In this document: piece after piece, positions 25,027-33,401 of the stretch
How the letters are laid out: each line of letters begins with the position of its first letter
Numbering within the stretch: position 1 is the first letter of the stretch
Source: Prosthecobacter vanneervenii
GTDB lineage: Bacteria > Verrucomicrobiota > Verrucomicrobiia > Verrucomicrobiales > Verrucomicrobiaceae
DNA: 64,000 nucleotides
Reading direction: 5' to 3'
Assembly (NCBI RefSeq): GCF_014203095.1
Contig: NZ_JACHIG010000005.1
Span: 434,001 to 498,000 of the forward strand
Notes under the pieces: model-generated
What the model was told of the DNA's origin: nothing
The model's input: the letters and a program-made list of their open reading frames with translations, nothing else
The model's database searches: none
Made by a program: the position numbers and the translations under genes

Positions 25027-26094
25027 ATGCACGCCGTACCGCCCCGCCCTTCACTCGTGACACACAGCGCCGACTTTCTCCGCGAAGCCCTGCTGCGCGG
25101 AGAATGGCAGGACGTGCTGCCATCTGAGCGCATGCTCTGCACGCGCCTGCGCATCAGCCGCCCCACACTGCGCGCGGTGCTCTCACAACTGGAACAGGAA
25201 GGTGTGATCGGGCCCGTGGTGAACAAGCGGCGGCAGATCCTCGCGCCATCCGCCAGCTCAAGTGGAAAGCCCGCCGCCTCGCATCTGATAGCGCTTTTAT
25301 CACCCGTCCCGCAGCAGGCCATGCCTCCGTTTGTGCTGTTCTGGATGGACTCCCTGCGCGAGCTCCTCGCAGAGGCAGGCTATCAGCTGGAGGTGCATGT
25401 GAGCACGCACTGCTTCACAGCCAAGCCGGCAGGTGGCTTGAAAAAACTGACACAACGCGCACCGGCCGCAGCATGGGTGCTTTTCCGATCCACTCCTGTC
25501 ATGCAGCGCTGGTTTGCCGAGCAGCAGATGCCTGTGGTCATCGCAGGCTCATGCGCCGAGGGGCTTTCTCTTCCCTCCGTGGATCTGGACTACCGCGCCA
25601 CCTGCCGCCACGCCGCCACGATGTTGATGCAAAAAGGGCACCGCCGTATCGCGCTGCTGCTGCCTGACTCCTCTCATGGCGGCGATGTGGACAGCGCGCT
25701 GGGATTTCGTGAAGCCTTTGCCACCCGCGATGCCGAGCCCTGCGTACTGCCTCACCATGAAACAGCCGAACAGGTGATCGCGACACTCAGTGAAGCACTC
25801 AAGCGCAAACCGGCCCCCACGGCTTTTCTCGTCGCGCGCTCCATCCATGCACTCACAGTGGTGACGCATCTGCTTCGCCTCGGCCACCGCCTGCCGCGAG
25901 ACTTTGCTGTCGTCTCCCGCGATGACGACGCCTTCCTAGACCATGTCTCGCCAAAGGTGACACGTTACTCCGCCGATGCCGCCAAATTTGCCCGTCGTCT
26001 CGCAAAACTGGTGCTGCAACTTGCGCAGACCGGCCACACCAGCACCAAGCCCGCGAGACTGATGCCAGACCTGCGACGTGGCGAGACGGTGTGA
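25027..26094 (+). CDS. GntR-LacI hybrid transcriptional regulator
   Basis: Protein of 355 aa with an N-terminal GntR-type winged helix (about residues 10-70: ADFLREALLRGEWQDVLPSE, then SRPTLRAVLSQLEQEGVIG). This is joined to a LacI/periplasmic-binding-type sugar-sensing domain (from about 85, SHLIALLSPVPQQ; later VDLDYRATCRHAATMLMQKG and RRIALLLPD, typical of LacI core). This DNA-binding plus effector combination (GntR head, LacI body, as in AraR) usually represses sugar catabolism genes. It is divergent from the RraA-like/sialidase-like pair and has a perfect inverted repeat just upstream, so it likely regulates both sides. The effector is unknown. Confidence 0.87.
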   Translation: MHAVPPRPSLVTHSADFLREALLRGEWQDVLPSERMLCTRLRISRPTLRAVLSQLEQEGVIGPVVNKRRQILAPSASSSGKPAASHLIALLSPVPQQAMPPFVLFWMDSLRELLAEAGYQLEVHVSTHCFTAKPAGGLKKLTQRAPAAAWVLFRSTPVMQRWFAEQQMPVVIAGSCAEGLSLPSVDLDYRATCRHAATMLMQKGHRRIALLLPDSSHGGDVDSALGFREAFATRDAEPCVLPHHETAEQVIATLSEALKRKPAPTAFLVARSIHALTVVTHLLRLGHRLPRDFAVVSRDDDAFLDHVSPKVTRYSADAAKFARRLAKLVLQLAQTGHTSTKPARLMPDLRRGETV

Positions 26095-26100
26095 AGAACC

Positions 26101-27096
26101 CTAGGCTCCAAACGCCTCAATGAAGCACACCTCCAGCGCCAGCCCTTCATTCACATTGGTATGCAGGTGGCTTTCCAGCTGACGCAGCACGCGGATTCGC
26201 TTGGTCACATCTCCGGGCTGCCAGCGTGCAGCCAGGGCGGCGGTGGCATCTTGAAATTTTGGCAGATCCAGATTCACGGCCCCAGCCTGCTGACGCGCCA
26301 CATCACCCATCCATGAAAGCAGCAGCTCCATCAGCGAGGTGCGCTGCTGCAGATACTCGGCCTCGATCTGCGCCTCCACCTGCTCTTCGCGTTGCTTCAA
26401 CCAAGTTCCATCGGTGGTCTTGGCGTAATGCTCCTGCTCACGCTCAAACTCAGCCTCCTGCTCCTTTTTGATGGAGTCGTGCAGGCTTTCGAGAATGTCT
26501 TCAAAATCCTTCTTGAGCGAAAGCGCCTCCGCGATGCTGCCGCCCTGCTTGGAGGCCATGCGCTTGAGCACATAGAGCAGCCTGCCCTCGTGCTCGGTAA
26601 AGATGCGCGCGCCATCCGGTGGCAGCAGAGAGATCTCGATCACACGAGACTGGATGGTGGGCAGCAGCTGCTCGGGCTGCGTGGTCAGCAGCAGGAGCAG
26701 TGTGTTCGGCGGCGGCTCCTCCAGCGTCTTGAGAAAGGCGTTCTGCGCCTGCACGTTCATGCGCTCGGCATCCACGATCACGGCCAGCTTCCAGCCGTTG
26801 GGCGCGGCGGTCTGGTGAATCATCTTTTCCAGAAAGCGGATGGTGCCGGGATCGTCGCCATCATCGCCGATGGTGATGCGGCGGGATTTGCTCTGCGGGC
26901 GGAGGACTACAGCCCCCTGCCCTTCCCAACCTTCCAGGGAGCCCATCTTGGTGCCCACCAGGAGATCCAAGGCTCTGGCGGCAAAAACTTCATGCTGCGC
27001 CGCCTTCGGCCCAGTGATCAGGTAGGCGTGTCCCAGACGGCCGTTGTCACGGGCACGGCCGAGGAGCTCTAGGGCATGGTCGCTCTTAAACGGCAT
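26101..27096 (-). CDS. holB: DNA polymerase III delta-prime subunit-like (clamp loader)
   Basis: From ATG 27096 it is 331 aa. The N-terminal AAA+-type region begins HALELLGRARDNGRLGHAYL and has a degenerate P-loop (ITGPKAAQHEVF in place of GxxGxGKT), as expected for delta-prime. KLAVIVDAERMNVQAQNAFL and KTLEEPPPNTLLLLLTTQPE, then LLPTIQSRVIEI, are the clamp-loader signature (sensor 1 SRC-like region, with V instead of C). A long charged coiled-coil segment (about 190-260, KKEQEAEFEREQEHYAK) is unusual for E. coli-type HolB. It overlaps the tmk end by 11 bp, the common tmk-holB arrangement. An earlier ATG at 27225 lies within tmk and is rejected. Confidence 0.85.
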   Translation of the reverse strand: MPFKSDHALELLGRARDNGRLGHAYLITGPKAAQHEVFAARALDLLVGTKMGSLEGWEGQGAVVLRPQSKSRRITIGDDGDDPGTIRFLEKMIHQTAAPNGWKLAVIVDAERMNVQAQNAFLKTLEEPPPNTLLLLLTTQPEQLLPTIQSRVIEISLLPPDGARIFTEHEGRLLYVLKRMASKQGGSIAEALSLKKDFEDILESLHDSIKKEQEAEFEREQEHYAKTTDGTWLKQREEQVEAQIEAEYLQQRTSLMELLLSWMGDVARQQAGAVNLDLPKFQDATAALAARWQPGDVTKRIRVLRQLESHLHTNVNEGLALEVCFIEAFGA

Positions 27097-27721
27097 GGGT
27101 TTGCGCGGTGATGATCTGCCAGATGTTTTCGTGCACGGCCTCCGGCGCAACCGCTGCATCGATGATGCGGATGCGACCCGGCTCGGCACGCGCCAGATCA
27201 AGGTAGCCTTGGCGGACCTTTTCAAAGAACTCCATCGGCTGGCTTTCGATACGATCCAAGGCGCGTCCCGCCTGGTGAATGCGCTGCCGTGCGATGGTGC
27301 TGTCCATGTCGAGCAGCAGCGTCAGGGCAGGCAGCGTGCCACCGATGGCAAAATGATTGATGGCACGCACACTCTCCAGCGGCAGGCCGCGCGCCACGCC
27401 TTGATAAACCGTCGTGGAGTCCAGGAAGCGGTCCAGAATGACAAACGCACCGTCATCCAGCAGCGGGCGGATCTTCTCGCGCACCAGCTGGGCCCGGCTG
27501 GCGGCAAAGAGCAGCAGCTCCGTCTCATTGGACATCGTGGCCCCTTCCTTGGCATGCTGCAGCAGATGCCGGATGCTCTCTCCCAGCTCCGTGCCGCCTG
27601 GCTCGCGCAGCACGACCACACGCCGCCCCGCAGTCTCCAGCCGCGTGCGCAGCAGGCCTATCTGCGTGGACTTGCCGCAGCCTTCGGAGCCTTCAAAGGA
27701 GAGCAGGAAACCAGCGCTCAT
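27086..27721 (-). CDS. tmk: Thymidylate kinase
   Basis: Phosphorylates dTMP to dTDP in DNA precursor synthesis. From ATG 27721 it is 211 aa, normal length. The P-loop is FEGSEGCGKST (K17), followed by VVVLREPGGTELGE (the DRY/REPGGT motif) and ILDRFLDSTTVYQG, which holds the DRxxDS substrate loop. In-frame ATG 27739 would add six residues and overlap the guaA stop; ATG 27721 sits 4 bp after that stop and places the P-loop correctly. It belongs to the guaB-guaA-tmk-holB block. Confidence 0.95.
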   Translation of the reverse strand: MSAGFLLSFEGSEGCGKSTQIGLLRTRLETAGRRVVVLREPGGTELGESIRHLLQHAKEGATMSNETELLLFAASRAQLVREKIRPLLDDGAFVILDRFLDSTTVYQGVARGLPLESVRAINHFAIGGTLPALTLLLDMDSTIARQRIHQAGRALDRIESQPMEFFEKVRQGYLDLARAEPGRIRIIDAAVAPEAVHENIWQIITAQTHAV

Positions 27722-27725
27722 CGCA

Positions 27726-29246
27726 TCACTCCCACTCAATGCTGGCAGGCGGCTTGGTGCTGATGTCGTATAGCACGCGGTTCACGCCTTTGACGCTGTT
27801 GAGGATCTTGTTGGAGGCATTCCGCAGCACGGAGTAGGGCAGTTCCACCCAGTCGGCGGTCATGGCGTCTTCGCTGATGACAGCACGCAGGGAGATGGCC
27901 TGCTCATAGCTGCGTTCGTCTCCTTTGACACCCACGGTTTTCACCGGCAGCAGCGCGGCATAGGCCTGCCAGGTACGCTCATACCAGCCGCTACGGCGCA
28001 GCTCATTGATGAAGATGGCATCCGCCTGCTGGGTGGTGGCCACACGCTCAGCGGTGATCTCTCCCGGAATACGCACAGCCAGCCCCGGACCCGGGAATGG
28101 ATGACGCCACAGCGCCTGATGCGGAATGCCCAGGCTGGCGCCGAGAGCACGCACCTCATCCTTGAAGAGCTCGGCCAGAGGTTCGAGCACCTTGCCTTGC
28201 TCTTTCAGTTCCATGATGCGGTCCACTCGGTTGTGGTGCGTCTTGATCTTGCTGGCAATGCTGCCGCTCGTGGCGCTCTCGATCACGTCAGGATAGAGCG
28301 TCCCCTGCGCCAGCAGTTCCACGTTGTCGGCCACCTTCCAAAACTCCTCCACAAACAGCGTGCCGATAATGCGGCGCTTTTGTTCAGGGTCGGTCACGCC
28401 TTTCAGCGCGCCCAGGAAGACGGCGCTGGCATCGATCTGTTCGATCGGCACACCAACCTCTGCAAAGAGCTGCTTAACTTCTGCGCCTTCATTCAGGCGC
28501 ATCATGCCAGTGTCGATGAAAATGCAGCGCACTTTCACGCCAGCCTTGGCCAGCAGCACGGCCAGCACCGTGCTGTCCACACCACCAGAAACGCCGCAGA
28601 TCACCTCACGGCTGCCCACCTCGGCCTTGATGCGCTCAAGCATCTGCGCCTTGAAGGCCTGGATGTCGAACTTGGCTAGGGTGGCGCCGCTCTTGGTCAG
28701 GAAGTTCTTGAGAATCGCGGTCCCCTCATGCGAATGCGTGACCTCTGGGTGAAACTGGATGCCCCAGCAGCGGTCAGACCACTTCAGCGCCACGGGCACG
28801 GCGTCTTCATTCGTGGCGATGACCTGCGTGGTGCTGGCGAGATTGGCGCACGTATCACTGTGGCTCATCCAGACCTGGGACTCATGCGAGATGCCACTGA
28901 AGAGATCCGCGTGATCAGTCACCACCAGCTTGGCAGGGCCATACTCGCGGGTCACCCCCGGCTTCACTGTGCCGCCGTGCTTGATGTTCAGCAGTTGCAT
29001 GCCATAGCACACGCCCAGCACAGGCACTCCAAAGGACATCAGCTTGTCGTAGTCCACATCTGGAGCATCGACATCTGACGTGCTGCGCGGGCCTCCAGAG
29101 AGGATGATGGCTCCGGGGTTTTGCAGATTGGCCAGCTCAGCAGGCGGATAAAGGTGCGAGGCAAAGCCCAGTTCGCGCACACGGCGGACGATGAGCTGGG
29201 AGTACTGGGAGCCGTAATCGAGAACGGCGACTTCTTGCAGGGTCAT
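27726..29246 (-). CDS. guaA: GMP synthase (glutamine-hydrolysing)
   Basis: Converts XMP to GMP using glutamine and ATP. It is 506 aa, full length. The N-terminal class I amidotransferase has the nucleophile C80 in VLGVCYGMQLL and the His/Glu pair in IQFHPEVTHSHEG. The ATP pyrophosphatase domain has the P-loop GVSGGVDSTV, and the C-terminal dimerisation domain ends NRVLYDISTKPPASIEWE, the conserved terminus of the family. It lies 48 bp downstream of guaB and 4 bp upstream of tmk, forming a nucleotide synthesis operon. Confidence 0.97.
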   Translation of the reverse strand: MTLQEVAVLDYGSQYSQLIVRRVRELGFASHLYPPAELANLQNPGAIILSGGPRSTSDVDAPDVDYDKLMSFGVPVLGVCYGMQLLNIKHGGTVKPGVTREYGPAKLVVTDHADLFSGISHESQVWMSHSDTCANLASTTQVIATNEDAVPVALKWSDRCWGIQFHPEVTHSHEGTAILKNFLTKSGATLAKFDIQAFKAQMLERIKAEVGSREVICGVSGGVDSTVLAVLLAKAGVKVRCIFIDTGMMRLNEGAEVKQLFAEVGVPIEQIDASAVFLGALKGVTDPEQKRRIIGTLFVEEFWKVADNVELLAQGTLYPDVIESATSGSIASKIKTHHNRVDRIMELKEQGKVLEPLAELFKDEVRALGASLGIPHQALWRHPFPGPGLAVRIPGEITAERVATTQQADAIFINELRRSGWYERTWQAYAALLPVKTVGVKGDERSYEQAISLRAVISEDAMTADWVELPYSVLRNASNKILNSVKGVNRVLYDISTKPPASIEWE

Positions 29247-29294
29247 GAGGGGGAGATGACGGAGGTAGAGTGTGAAGCAGCGAAAGCCAGAGCA

Positions 29295-30752
29295 TCAATG
29301 CGGCTCATAGTTCACCGGCTCTTCGGTGATGACGACATCGTGCGGATGGCTCTCCTTGAGACCACCGGCAGTGATGCGGACAAAGCGGGCCTTGGCGCGC
29401 AGTTCGTCAAGCGTATTGGCACCCACGTAGCCCATGCCGGAGCGAAGGCCGCCGATGAGCTGGAAGACCACCTCAGCAAGCGGGCCTTTGTATGGCACGC
29501 GTGCTTCGACGCCTTCGGGCACCAGTTTGCCGGAACTGTTCTGCCCGTAGCGATCGCCAGCACCTTTACGCATGGCCTTGAGACTGCCCATGCCACGGTA
29601 TTCCTTGAAGGTGCGCCCCTGCCACTTGACCATATTACCAGGGCTTTCAGCCGTGCCAGCCAGGAGAGATCCCAGCATCACGAAATCAGCACCTGCAGCG
29701 AGCGCTTTGACGATGTCGCCTGAATAACGGATGCCACCATCAGCAATGACGGTCACGCCTGCCTCACGGCAGACAGCAGCCACCTCCTGCACAGCTGTAA
29801 ACTGCGGCATGCCCACGCCGGAAATGATACGCGTGGTGCAGATGGAGCCAGGGCCCACCCCCACCTTGACGGCAGAAGCGCCTGCTTTCACAAGGTCGCG
29901 CGCACCATCGGCAGTGACCACATTGCCAGCCACGATCGGAATGCTGGAGCCTAGACTCTCACGCAGACGGGCGATGACCTGCATCACGCGGCTGGTGTGA
30001 CCGGTGGCGGCGTCGATAAAGACGGCATCTGCCCCGGCTGCCTGCATGGCCAGACCGCGTGCCACGCAGTCTTCACCCACACCCACAGCGGCACCCACGC
30101 GGAGCTGACCGTTGGCGTCCTTGGCGGCATTGGTAAACATCTGGCGCTTCACGATGTCCTGCTTGGTGATCAGACCGGCCAGCTTGCCGTTGGAATCGAC
30201 CAGCGGGAGCTTTTCGATGCGCTGGGTGTAGAGGATCTTCAGAGCGTCCTCAAAACTGGTCTGCGGCGTGCCGGTGGCCAGCTTGTCACGTGGAGTCATG
30301 ATGGCCGAGACGGGCGTGGCTTCGTCCTCAATGTACCACATGTCGCGGCTGGTCACCATGCCGGCCAGTTTGCCCTGGGCATCCACCACCGGGAAGCCGC
30401 TGACACCCTTCTCATGCATCAGGCGCTGCACCTCGCCGAGCTTTGTCTCAGGCGAAACGGTATGCGGATGCTGAATGACGGTATTTTCAGAGCGCTTCAC
30501 CCGTGCCACGTGCTCGGCCTGCTGGTCGATGGGGCAGTTGCGGTGGATCACTCCCAACCCGCCCTCACGCGCAAGGGCGATGGCGAGCTCGGACTCCGTG
30601 ACGGTGTCCATGGCCGAGGAGAGAATCGGCACATTCAGGCCGATGGAGGCCAGTTTGGTGGAAACATCGACGTCCCCAGGCAGCACCTGACTCAGTCCGG
30701 GAAGGACAAGAACGTCGTCGAAACTTAAAGCGAGAGATGGCAGTTCACCCAT
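29295..30752 (-). CDS. guaB: Inosine-5'-monophosphate dehydrogenase
   Basis: Oxidises IMP to XMP with NAD, the rate-limiting step to guanine nucleotides. It is 485 aa. The (beta/alpha)8 barrel starts [11 protein letters not shown] and is interrupted by two CBS domains (about residues 90-205: [20 protein letters not shown] and [18 protein letters not shown]). The catalytic loop is [13 protein letters not shown] with C305, followed by [20 protein letters not shown] and the flap [10 protein letters not shown]. It is first in the guaBA-tmk-holB block and lies 92 bp downstream of the Verru_Chthon D gene on the same strand; whether read-through from the cassette reaches it is unclear, as no terminator is seen in the gap. 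Confidence 0.97.
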   Translation of the reverse strand: MGELPSLALSFDDVLVLPGLSQVLPGDVDVSTKLASIGLNVPILSSAMDTVTESELAIALAREGGLGVIHRNCPIDQQAEHVARVKRSENTVIQHPHTVSPETKLGEVQRLMHEKGVSGFPVVDAQGKLAGMVTSRDMWYIEDEATPVSAIMTPRDKLATGTPQTSFEDALKILYTQRIEKLPLVDSNGKLAGLITKQDIVKRQMFTNAAKDANGQLRVGAAVGVGEDCVARGLAMQAAGADAVFIDAATGHTSRVMQVIARLRESLGSSIPIVAGNVVTADGARDLVKAGASAVKVGVGPGSICTTRIISGVGMPQFTAVQEVAAVCREAGVTVIADGGIRYSGDIVKALAAGADFVMLGSLLAGTAESPGNMVKWQGRTFKEYRGMGSLKAMRKGAGDRYGQNSSGKLVPEGVEARVPYKGPLAEVVFQLIGGLRSGMGYVGANTLDELRAKARFVRITAGGLKESHPHDVVITEEPVNYEPH

Positions 30753-30844
30753 GCGCCATTCAAGCCACGATCAGGCTTCTGTCATGCGGAAATTTGACCG
30801 ATATGCACAACGTGCCCATTCAGGGCCTCTCTCGCCAGCCACAA

Positions 30845-31567
30845 TTAGAAGCCTGGCTTGTAGCTCCGCACTTTGCCAGTGTAGGGGTCGATCTGGATGA
30901 CGAAGAAATTCTTGGGCAGGTTGGCCTGCGTCACCGGAGTTCCGGAACCGAAAGTCAGAGTGAAGCAGTTTTTACTGAGATCCTTAGGAGTAGTTGTGAC
31001 AGCCATCCCACCTTGGGTGGCAGCACCGACCACGAGGCACGAGCCATCAGGCATGAACCGAATGGCATTATATTTGGCGCCGTTCACCCCCGAGTAACCC
31101 GAGGATGATCCGGGCTTGGTGTCATTGACACCACCTCCTTTGGTGTAGATCGCCCCGCTGAGTGTGTCATCAGCCGGAATAATAATGCCCTCAGGAAGCC
31201 GCACCAAATTGCCCACGGGCGTCATCACTTCCTGAATGTTCACAGCGCCTCCATTACCCCCTTGATTAACCTGAGTGATTTTGAAAAGCTGATAAGCGTG
31301 ATAAACTGGCGACTGGTCCTGATCTTCTGCGAAGCTGAAAAAACGTATCTCCACTGGAGAGTTGGTGCTGCTGGCGGTCTGCTGCGCTTCCGACAATGAT
31401 CCCACCATGGCCTCCCCTGCGGCAGATAGCCTGCTGGCCTGCATGGTTCGTGTGAGCGCCGGCGTGGCCAAAGCCAGCAGCATAACCACGATGGTAATAA
31501 CCACGAGCATTTCGATAAGGCTAAATCCACGGGAACGCGGTGCTGAGAGAGACATGAAGCGTTTCAT
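30845..31567 (-). CDS. Verru_Chthon cassette protein D (pilin-like)
   Basis: Protein of 240 aa with a type IV pilin/type II secretion pseudopilin leader: MKRFMSLSAPRSRG then FSLIEMLVVITIVVMLLALA, with processing expected between G14 and F15 and the hallmark Glu at position 5 of the mature chain (E19). The globular part is beta-rich and GspH-like in layout, with RFMPDGSCLVVGAATQG near the middle and a C-terminal FFVIQIDPYTGKVRSYK. The latter resembles the end of other GspH/FimT-type minor pseudopilins. This matches my memory of TIGR02596. It is last of the four cassette genes, 59 bp after C. Its function is not established in any organism as far as I know. Confidence 0.82.
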   Translation of the reverse strand: MKRFMSLSAPRSRGFSLIEMLVVITIVVMLLALATPALTRTMQASRLSAAGEAMVGSLSEAQQTASSTNSPVEIRFFSFAEDQDQSPVYHAYQLFKITQVNQGGNGGAVNIQEVMTPVGNLVRLPEGIIIPADDTLSGAIYTKGGGVNDTKPGSSSGYSGVNGAKYNAIRFMPDGSCLVVGAATQGGMAVTTTPKDLSKNCFTLTFGSGTPVTQANLPKNFFVIQIDPYTGKVRSYKPGF

Positions 31568-31626
31568 AGCTTGATGACTAAAATGTTAAATTGAAGAGGG
31601 TGAAGATTCAGGAAGAATGACTTGGA

Positions 31627-32883
31627 CTAGAAGCTCCACCGTGCCTGCCTGAGAGCAATGGTGGTCGTAAAAACACGGTAGTTCAGCTTCGCCGCGAGCA
31701 ACATCTGCCTGAGCGCACCTGGTGTTTCAGGAGTTCCTTCGAGATCTTGAGTGTAACGGCTGGCAGACTTAAAGAGGCCGCCGACATCGGTCATGAGCTG
31801 GGTGAGCTGGGCAGTGTTGGTTGTGGAAGCCAGATACTCGCCCGACCGCTCATCCAAAGCGATCATGGTAACCTTGAGAAGCGGCGGCAGCAGATGCTGC
31901 GTCCCCTGAGGCGCGGTACCCGACACAGCCGGCCCGAGTTGCGATGAATCGTAGGTGTAGTCAGGTGCTATTTGATACACGTCACTGGATGCCGTACCCG
32001 TGGTGGAAGTATTTTCAGTCTGCGGAGAAATGACGAGTGCGAGAATGTTTTCTGCAATTGGCCGGGTGAAAAAGCGCCCGAAAGTCGCATCATTTTCAGT
32101 GCCATTGACCTTGGCAGAACGCACATCATTAGCCAGTGCACCGCTTTCTGTATTTTGATACCACTGCCTGATGTTTGAAGGATTTGAACGATAATTGCTG
32201 TCGTAGATGCGGTTTGCGTCAGCCGTCGGGCTGTACTCCATGAGCCGAAGCCGCGTGCGGGTTGGCACGAGAGTCGAGTAAGGCGCGCTGTTCAGGAATG
32301 AAGGCCGGAAATAGGCATCGCTGTCCAGTTCCACGAAATAACCTCGTCCACAGATCAGGTTGGTCAGATTGGCCATGTCCGCCACAGTGGTTGCGGTTCC
32401 AGCCGCAGCAGCATTGACAGCGCTCGCGTCAGTTCTAACAACTCCCAGGGGAGCCTGGAAAAAGACGGCATGCCCGGGAAACTGCGCCATCGTAGCTCCT
32501 GTCAAAATTTCGGTCGTCGGTCCACAGATAAAGTGAAGCTCTGACTGCCTTTTGAATCCATCCGGAGTTTGAATCGCCTGCCCGAGGGCATCGTTGTTCA
32601 GTGTCTTCAGGTCACTGGCCCAATAAGTATTGAGCGTGGCCTGGCTTAGATTGCTGGAAAGCAAATCGAAGGCTTTTCGTGCCTCACGGAACTGTGACAC
32701 ACGCGAATTACTGCGCACCCAGGTGCGCTGAACAATGCCCATCACTTGGGTCACCACCAGCATGAGAATGACAAGGAAGGTGATGGACACGAGGAGCTCG
32801 ATCAGCGTGAAGCCGTCTGCAGATGCACGCGCTCTGGACTTACGGCCACCTGCTGCCTTGACCATGTATTTTGAGTGTTTCAT
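31627..32883 (-). CDS. Verru_Chthon cassette protein C (pilin-like)
   Basis: Protein of 418 aa with a pseudopilin leader ending ASADG (cleavage G24/F25), then FTLIELLVSITFLVILMLVV with the mature position-5 Glu (E29), followed by QVMGIVQRTWVRSN. The large globular domain (about 350 aa) is much bigger than a normal pilin and has no enzyme motif that I can see. It matches the TIGR02599 pattern as I recall it, and is GspJ-like in position and size class. It lies 11 bp after B, so co-translation is likely. Proteins B, C and D would be processed by the same prepilin peptidase and inserted into an inner-membrane pseudopilus, an inference from the leader. Confidence 0.82.
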   Translation of the reverse strand: MKHSKYMVKAAGGRKSRARASADGFTLIELLVSITFLVILMLVVTQVMGIVQRTWVRSNSRVSQFREARKAFDLLSSNLSQATLNTYWASDLKTLNNDALGQAIQTPDGFKRQSELHFICGPTTEILTGATMAQFPGHAVFFQAPLGVVRTDASAVNAAAAGTATTVADMANLTNLICGRGYFVELDSDAYFRPSFLNSAPYSTLVPTRTRLRLMEYSPTADANRIYDSNYRSNPSNIRQWYQNTESGALANDVRSAKVNGTENDATFGRFFTRPIAENILALVISPQTENTSTTGTASSDVYQIAPDYTYDSSQLGPAVSGTAPQGTQHLLPPLLKVTMIALDERSGEYLASTTNTAQLTQLMTDVGGLFKSASRYTQDLEGTPETPGALRQMLLAAKLNYRVFTTTIALRQARWSF

Positions 32884-32894
32884 GGCGGAAAAAG

Positions 32895-33401
32895 TCAGCG
32901 GCTTTTGGCAATGAGATGGTTAAAAGTCGCATAAGACATCTTGGTGTCTGGCGATTCGAAATTGAATGAGGTATTGCTCGTCGTGGCTACCTTGATCACA
33001 AGGCGGCACAGATTGGGCTCTTCCGTCTCTGCCTTGGGCAGTGCCGCCTTGAATCTTGCATCAATCTGGACCACATAGCTAATTTCCTTCGAGGTGGCCG
33101 ACACCTCCAGGCCCTGGTCCGTAAAGTACTTGAGCGTTAAGCCACTCGGCAACGAGGTGAACTGCATGTTCTCGTAATTGCGTATGACCTGCTCCAGAAT
33201 GTTGCTGTTGGTGGTGAGCAGGGAGGTCTTGCGAGACATTTCAAGCCCTTGCGGGAGCAGCCCCAGCAAGGTGATGATCGCAAGTGCCGCAATCGCTACA
33301 GCCAAGGCGACTTCCACAAGGGAGAATCCAGCGTTGGAAAAAGAGGCACGCCTGGAACCCGCTCGGCGACTGGGAATGGATAAATTCATGACACGGTTCA
33401 T
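32895..33401 (-). CDS. Verru_Chthon cassette protein B (pilin-like)
   Basis: Protein of 168 aa with a pseudopilin leader: basic N-terminus, NAG at 23-25, cleavage G25/F26, then FSLVEVALAVAIAALAIITL with the position-5 Glu (E30). It continues LGLLPQGLEMSRKT, a phrase I associate with TIGR02598 and with GspI/PilV-like minor pseudopilins. The short remainder is beta-rich. The ATG overlaps the stop of the giant cassette protein A by 4 bp (ATGA), so the two are translationally coupled. Smallest of the cassette proteins and probably an initiator or tip component by analogy to GspI (inference). Confidence 0.82.
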   Translation of the reverse strand: MNRVMNLSIPSRRAGSRRASFSNAGFSLVEVALAVAIAALAIITLLGLLPQGLEMSRKTSLLTTNSNILEQVIRNYENMQFTSLPSGLTLKYFTDQGLEVSATSKEISYVVQIDARFKAALPKAETEEPNLCRLVIKVATTSNTSFNFESPDTKMSYATFNHLIAKSR